NCBI GenBank assembly: GCA_009924965.1
Contig: RFQN01000048.1
Location: forward strand, 1-9,140
DNA length: 9,140 nt
Source of the DNA: Verrucomicrobiota bacterium
Lineage (GTDB): Bacteria; Verrucomicrobiota; Verrucomicrobiia; Opitutales; UBA953
Reading direction: 5' to 3'
Part shown: in pieces, positions 8,997 to 9,140 of the stretch
How positions within the stretch are numbered: the first letter of the stretch is position 1
Layout: every line of letters begins with the position of its first letter
Position numbers and translations under genes: made by a program
Notes under the pieces: model-generated
What the model saw: only the letters and a program-made list of their open reading frames with translations
What the model was told of the DNA's origin: nothing
The model's database searches: none

Positions 8997-9140
8997 TTAG
9001 CCCTTAGTCTTGGAGAAGAGCTCCAAGTACAAGAAGACAGCTGCGGCCAAGGAAGCCACAAGCGCGAGGACGTCAACTGCGGCGGCGGCTTTACCGACGC
9101 TGCGGTTGGCGGCCGCGGCGGTCGTCGGGGAGACGCGCGG
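8997..9140 (-). CDS. C-terminal end of an unidentified membrane protein (5' end off window)
   Basis: Reading the minus strand, an open frame enters from the right edge and stops with TAA at 8999-8997, giving 47 visible residues. The visible part starts with PRVSPTTAAAANRSVGKAAA, an Ala-rich linker. It continues into one hydrophobic helix (VDVLALVASLAAAVFLYLEL) and a short basic tail, FSKTKG. The stop lies 8 bases before the trxA start, which suggests a shared transcript. The frame, the spacing and the sensible membrane helix support a real gene. The family cannot be recognised from this fragment; a small single-helix membrane protein is the simplest reading. Confidence 0.6.
   Translation of the reverse strand, partial: PRVSPTTAAAANRSVGKAAAAVDVLALVASLAAAVFLYLELFSKTKG

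Noticed and set aside
8665..9007. Two plus-strand open frames of 111 codons over trxA
   Set aside because: They are antisense to a complete thioredoxin with WCGPC and cis-Pro, and neither shows a motif.

Overview
This high-GC window (strongly C-ending codons) looks like the chromosome of an aerobic Gram-negative bacterium that uses alternative complex III (ACIII) in place of cytochrome bc1. The gene order and protein style suggest Verrucomicrobiota, perhaps an Opitutae-like lineage. That placement is an inference from memory of the families, not a search result.

Layout. Positions 1-8584 are one tightly packed plus-strand operon: the end of actB (iron-sulfur subunit, start off the left edge), then actC, actD, actE, actF, a membrane-anchored monoheme cytochrome c, a homologue of CcoN (subunit I of cbb3 oxidase), a CcoO-like monoheme cytochrome, and a CcoP-like monoheme cytochrome. 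Spacers are 4-21 bases, and actF overlaps the next gene by 8 bases. A bidirectional hairpin terminator (8608-8637) separates this operon from a convergent minus-strand pair: trxA (thioredoxin) and, upstream of it, the last 47 codons of an unidentified membrane protein. No gap exceeds 300 bases. No RNA gene, mobile element, CRISPR array or operon promoter was seen; the promoter must lie left of the window.

How it works together. ActC and ActF are polytopic quinol-site subunits, ActB carries the Fe-S clusters, ActE (and ActA, outside the window) carry c-type hemes, and ActD is a small membrane subunit. Together they oxidise menaquinol or ubiquinol and pass electrons to c-type cytochromes. In a normal genome the next genes would encode a functional heme-copper oxidase.

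The most interesting point is that the CcoN homologue here keeps the fold signature of the family but has lost every metal ligand. Aligned with canonical CcoN, the six histidines that bind heme b, heme b3 and CuB are replaced by Gln85, Gln226, Ala276, Thr277, Gln366 and Gln368, and the cross-linked active-site tyrosine is replaced by Ala270. The reading frame is intact and its cytochrome partners keep their heme sites. The operon therefore appears to encode ACIII attached to a cofactor-free pseudo-oxidase core carrying cytochrome c subunits, possibly a scaffold or electron wire to a true oxidase encoded elsewhere.
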